From an uncultured Roseburia sp. (GTDB lineage: Bacteria; Bacillota; Clostridia; Lachnospirales; Lachnospiraceae): DNA of 15,828 bases. Under the pieces are notes generated by a model. That model was given only the letters and a program-made list of their open reading frames with translations, made no database searches and was not told the origin of the DNA. Both the position numbers and the translations under genes were made by a program. Shown piece after piece: positions 14,249 to 15,828 of this stretch. Where the stretch lies: assembly GCA_934358955.1 (NCBI GenBank), contig CAKRLC010000065.1, positions 1-15,828 on the forward strand. The letters are read 5' to 3'. Positions within the stretch are counted from its first letter, which is position 1. Every line of letters begins with the position of its first letter.

Positions 14249-15828
14249 ATGAAAAGGGAAAAAGGTAGTCTTGCAAAGAAGCGGGCAAGAGATAAAAGTT
14301 TACAAAGAAGCAGGGCATTGCTTACGATCGTGGCAGTACTTGCCACACTTGTCGTGATCTACATAGGAATGGGAATTTTTTTCCAGAGCCGTTTTTGCTT
14401 TGGAACCTCGATTGACGGGATTCCGGCGGGCGGCAAGAGTGTAGCACAGATGGAAGAACTTATTACGCAGGAAGTCGATGGCTATGTTTTAAAGCTGCAG
14501 GAACGCAATGATGGCGAGGAAGAGATCAGCGGAAAGAGCATTGCGATCCAGCCAGTCTTCAACGGAGAGCTGGAGCAACTGTTAGAGGATCAGAATGGAT
14601 TCGCATGGGGAAAAATACTCTTCACACACAGTGACCTGGAACTGAAAACAGCGATTTCTTATGATGAGACAGCATTAAAGGAAGCGATCGCAAATCTTTC
14701 CTGTATGCAGAAGGAGAATCAGGAGGCTCCGGTGGATGCAGCAGTTTCAGAATACTCGGACGGATATACGATGGTCCCGGCAAAGCAGGGAACAACGATC
14801 CGGACAGATGTGTTATTGGGCTGTATTGAGGATGCAGTTGCTACTTTAAGCGGTGAGATCAATCTTGAGGATGCAGACTGCTATGAAAAGCCGGAGATTG
14901 AAGATGATAATGAAAAACTGGCTTCACTGATCGAGGAGATGAACCGCTATACCAGCACGAAGATCACCTATGATTTTGATGTGGCAGAGGAAGTCCTGGA
15001 TGGAAGCACGATTTCCGAATGGCTGACCGTAGATGATGATCTGAATCTTACGGTAGATGAGGATGGAGTCCTTGCATTTGTAAAAGGACTTGCCTCAAAA
15101 TATAACACATGCTATAAACCGAAAACTTTAAAAACTTCTTATGGACAGACGGTGACCATTACAAACGGACCTTATGGCTGGAAGATCGATCTTGCAGGAG
15201 AAAAAGAAAAGCTTTTAGAGGAACTGAAGGAAGGAAAGCAGGAGGAGCGTGAGCCAATTTACGCCCAGACTGCAAACAGCCACGGCGAGAATGACTACGG
15301 CGATTCTTATGTAGAGATCAATCTGACAGCACAGCATCTGTTCTTATACAAAGACGGCAAACTGATCACGGAATCTGATCTTGTATCCGGAAATGTAGCA
15401 AAGAACCATACAACACCGGGTGGTGCATTTTTACTGACCTATAAAACAAAGAATGCCATATTAAGAGGTCCGGACTATGAAACACCGGTTAATTTCTGGA
15501 TGCCTTTTAACGGAGGCATTGGAATGCATGATCTGACCTCCAGAAAAGCATTTGGCGGAGACATTTATAAGAAAAACGGTTCGCATGGCTGTATCAACCT
15601 GCCATATTCTGCGGCACAGAAGATTTATGAGACAATTGACAAGGGTTATTGCGTTCTTGTTTATTATCTTCCGGGAACAGAAAGCACAGCCGTTAAACAG
15701 AAGGAGGCGGCAGAGGTCATCAGTGCGATCAGTATCATCGGATCTGTCACATTAGAGAGTGAGACAGCGATCGTCAACGCAAGGACATTGTATAATGCAC
15801 TGACCGATGAGATAAAAGCAAATGTTAC
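14249..15828 (+). CDS. Membrane-anchored L,D-transpeptidase (YkuD), 3' end outside the window
   Basis: Cross-links peptidoglycan 3-3, or attaches proteins to it, outside the membrane. The frame is open for 526 codons to the edge. Residues 1-22 are strongly basic, about 23-46 form a transmembrane anchor (ALLTIVAVLATLVVIYIG), and 50-350 hold a PG_binding_4-like region (FGTSIDGIPAGGKS, then a second repeat-like part with DVAEEVLDGSTISEWLTVD). The YkuD domain runs from about 353 to 470 with His427 (GIGMHDL) and the signature GSHGCINLP (His446, Cys448), so the active site is complete. After it, a helical extension (VISAISIIGSVTLESE...LYNALTDEIKANVT) resembles small surface-protein helical repeats and continues off the end. 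Start ATG has AAAGGA 7 nt upstream. A consensus promoter lies 106 bp upstream. Confidence 0.92.
   Translation, partial: MKREKGSLAKKRARDKSLQRSRALLTIVAVLATLVVIYIGMGIFFQSRFCFGTSIDGIPAGGKSVAQMEELITQEVDGYVLKLQERNDGEEEISGKSIAIQPVFNGELEQLLEDQNGFAWGKILFTHSDLELKTAISYDETALKEAIANLSCMQKENQEAPVDAAVSEYSDGYTMVPAKQGTTIRTDVLLGCIEDAVATLSGEINLEDADCYEKPEIEDDNEKLASLIEEMNRYTSTKITYDFDVAEEVLDGSTISEWLTVDDDLNLTVDEDGVLAFVKGLASKYNTCYKPKTLKTSYGQTVTITNGPYGWKIDLAGEKEKLLEELKEGKQEEREPIYAQTANSHGENDYGDSYVEINLTAQHLFLYKDGKLITESDLVSGNVAKNHTTPGGAFLLTYKTKNAILRGPDYETPVNFWMPFNGGIGMHDLTSRKAFGGDIYKKNGSHGCINLPYSAAQKIYETIDKGYCVLVYYLPGTESTAVKQKEAAEVISAISIIGSVTLESETAIVNARTLYNALTDEIKANV

Overview
The window looks like chromosome from a Firmicute of the Lachnospiraceae type (Roseburia / Agathobacter / Coprococcus-like; the genus cannot be fixed from sequence alone). 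The grounds are moderate GC, AT-rich intergenic DNA, AGGAGG-like ribosome binding sites, TTGACA/TATAAT promoters, long hairpin terminators, and a gene set typical of gut clostridia: a spore-type SpoIID-like/peptidoglycan-binding protein, a DUF1002 secreted protein, an aldo/keto reductase with a ferredoxin tail, and a YkuD L,D-transpeptidase. It holds ten intact protein genes and one gene cut by the right edge. No tRNA, rRNA, CRISPR array, transposase or phage gene was seen.

Layout. 1-1573: a SpoIID-like plus peptidoglycan-binding protein, bracketed by two 70-bp direct repeats. 1613-4169: truA and recJ, a likely housekeeping operon. 4281-5228: an alpha/beta hydrolase of the monoglyceride lipase type. 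5352-6536: a secreted DUF1002 protein with an amphipathic C-terminal tail, closed by a strong bidirectional terminator. 6633-7676 (minus): a two-pass membrane protein of unknown function. 7843-11414: methyltransferase, hslO (Hsp33) and nadE, with a 30-bp gap and then a 1-bp overlap. 11415-11543: a hairpin-forming repeat. 11571-12749: aldo/keto reductase with two ferredoxin-like cysteine clusters. 12786-12941: a second hairpin element with perfect 31-bp ends. 13182-13868 (minus): a PAP2-family membrane phosphatase. 14249-15828: a membrane-anchored L,D-transpeptidase, open at the right edge.

How the genes relate. Three products concern the envelope or spore peptidoglycan (the SpoIID-like protein, the YkuD enzyme, and possibly the PAP2 protein through lipid-carrier or phospholipid phosphate). 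hslO and nadE are translationally adjacent, pairing a redox-switched chaperone with NAD synthesis, and the aldo/keto reductase is another redox enzyme. This is otherwise ordinary core-genome content.

The least ordinary feature is a family of short, non-coding, hairpin-forming repeats in five intergenic places. Several share an end of the form AGACCTTTTGACACCCGAAT. They sit directly against gene ends, one pair brackets the first gene, and the end carries an outward-facing TTGACA that can act as a -35 box for the next gene (best case truA). I see no self-contained new multi-gene system here.
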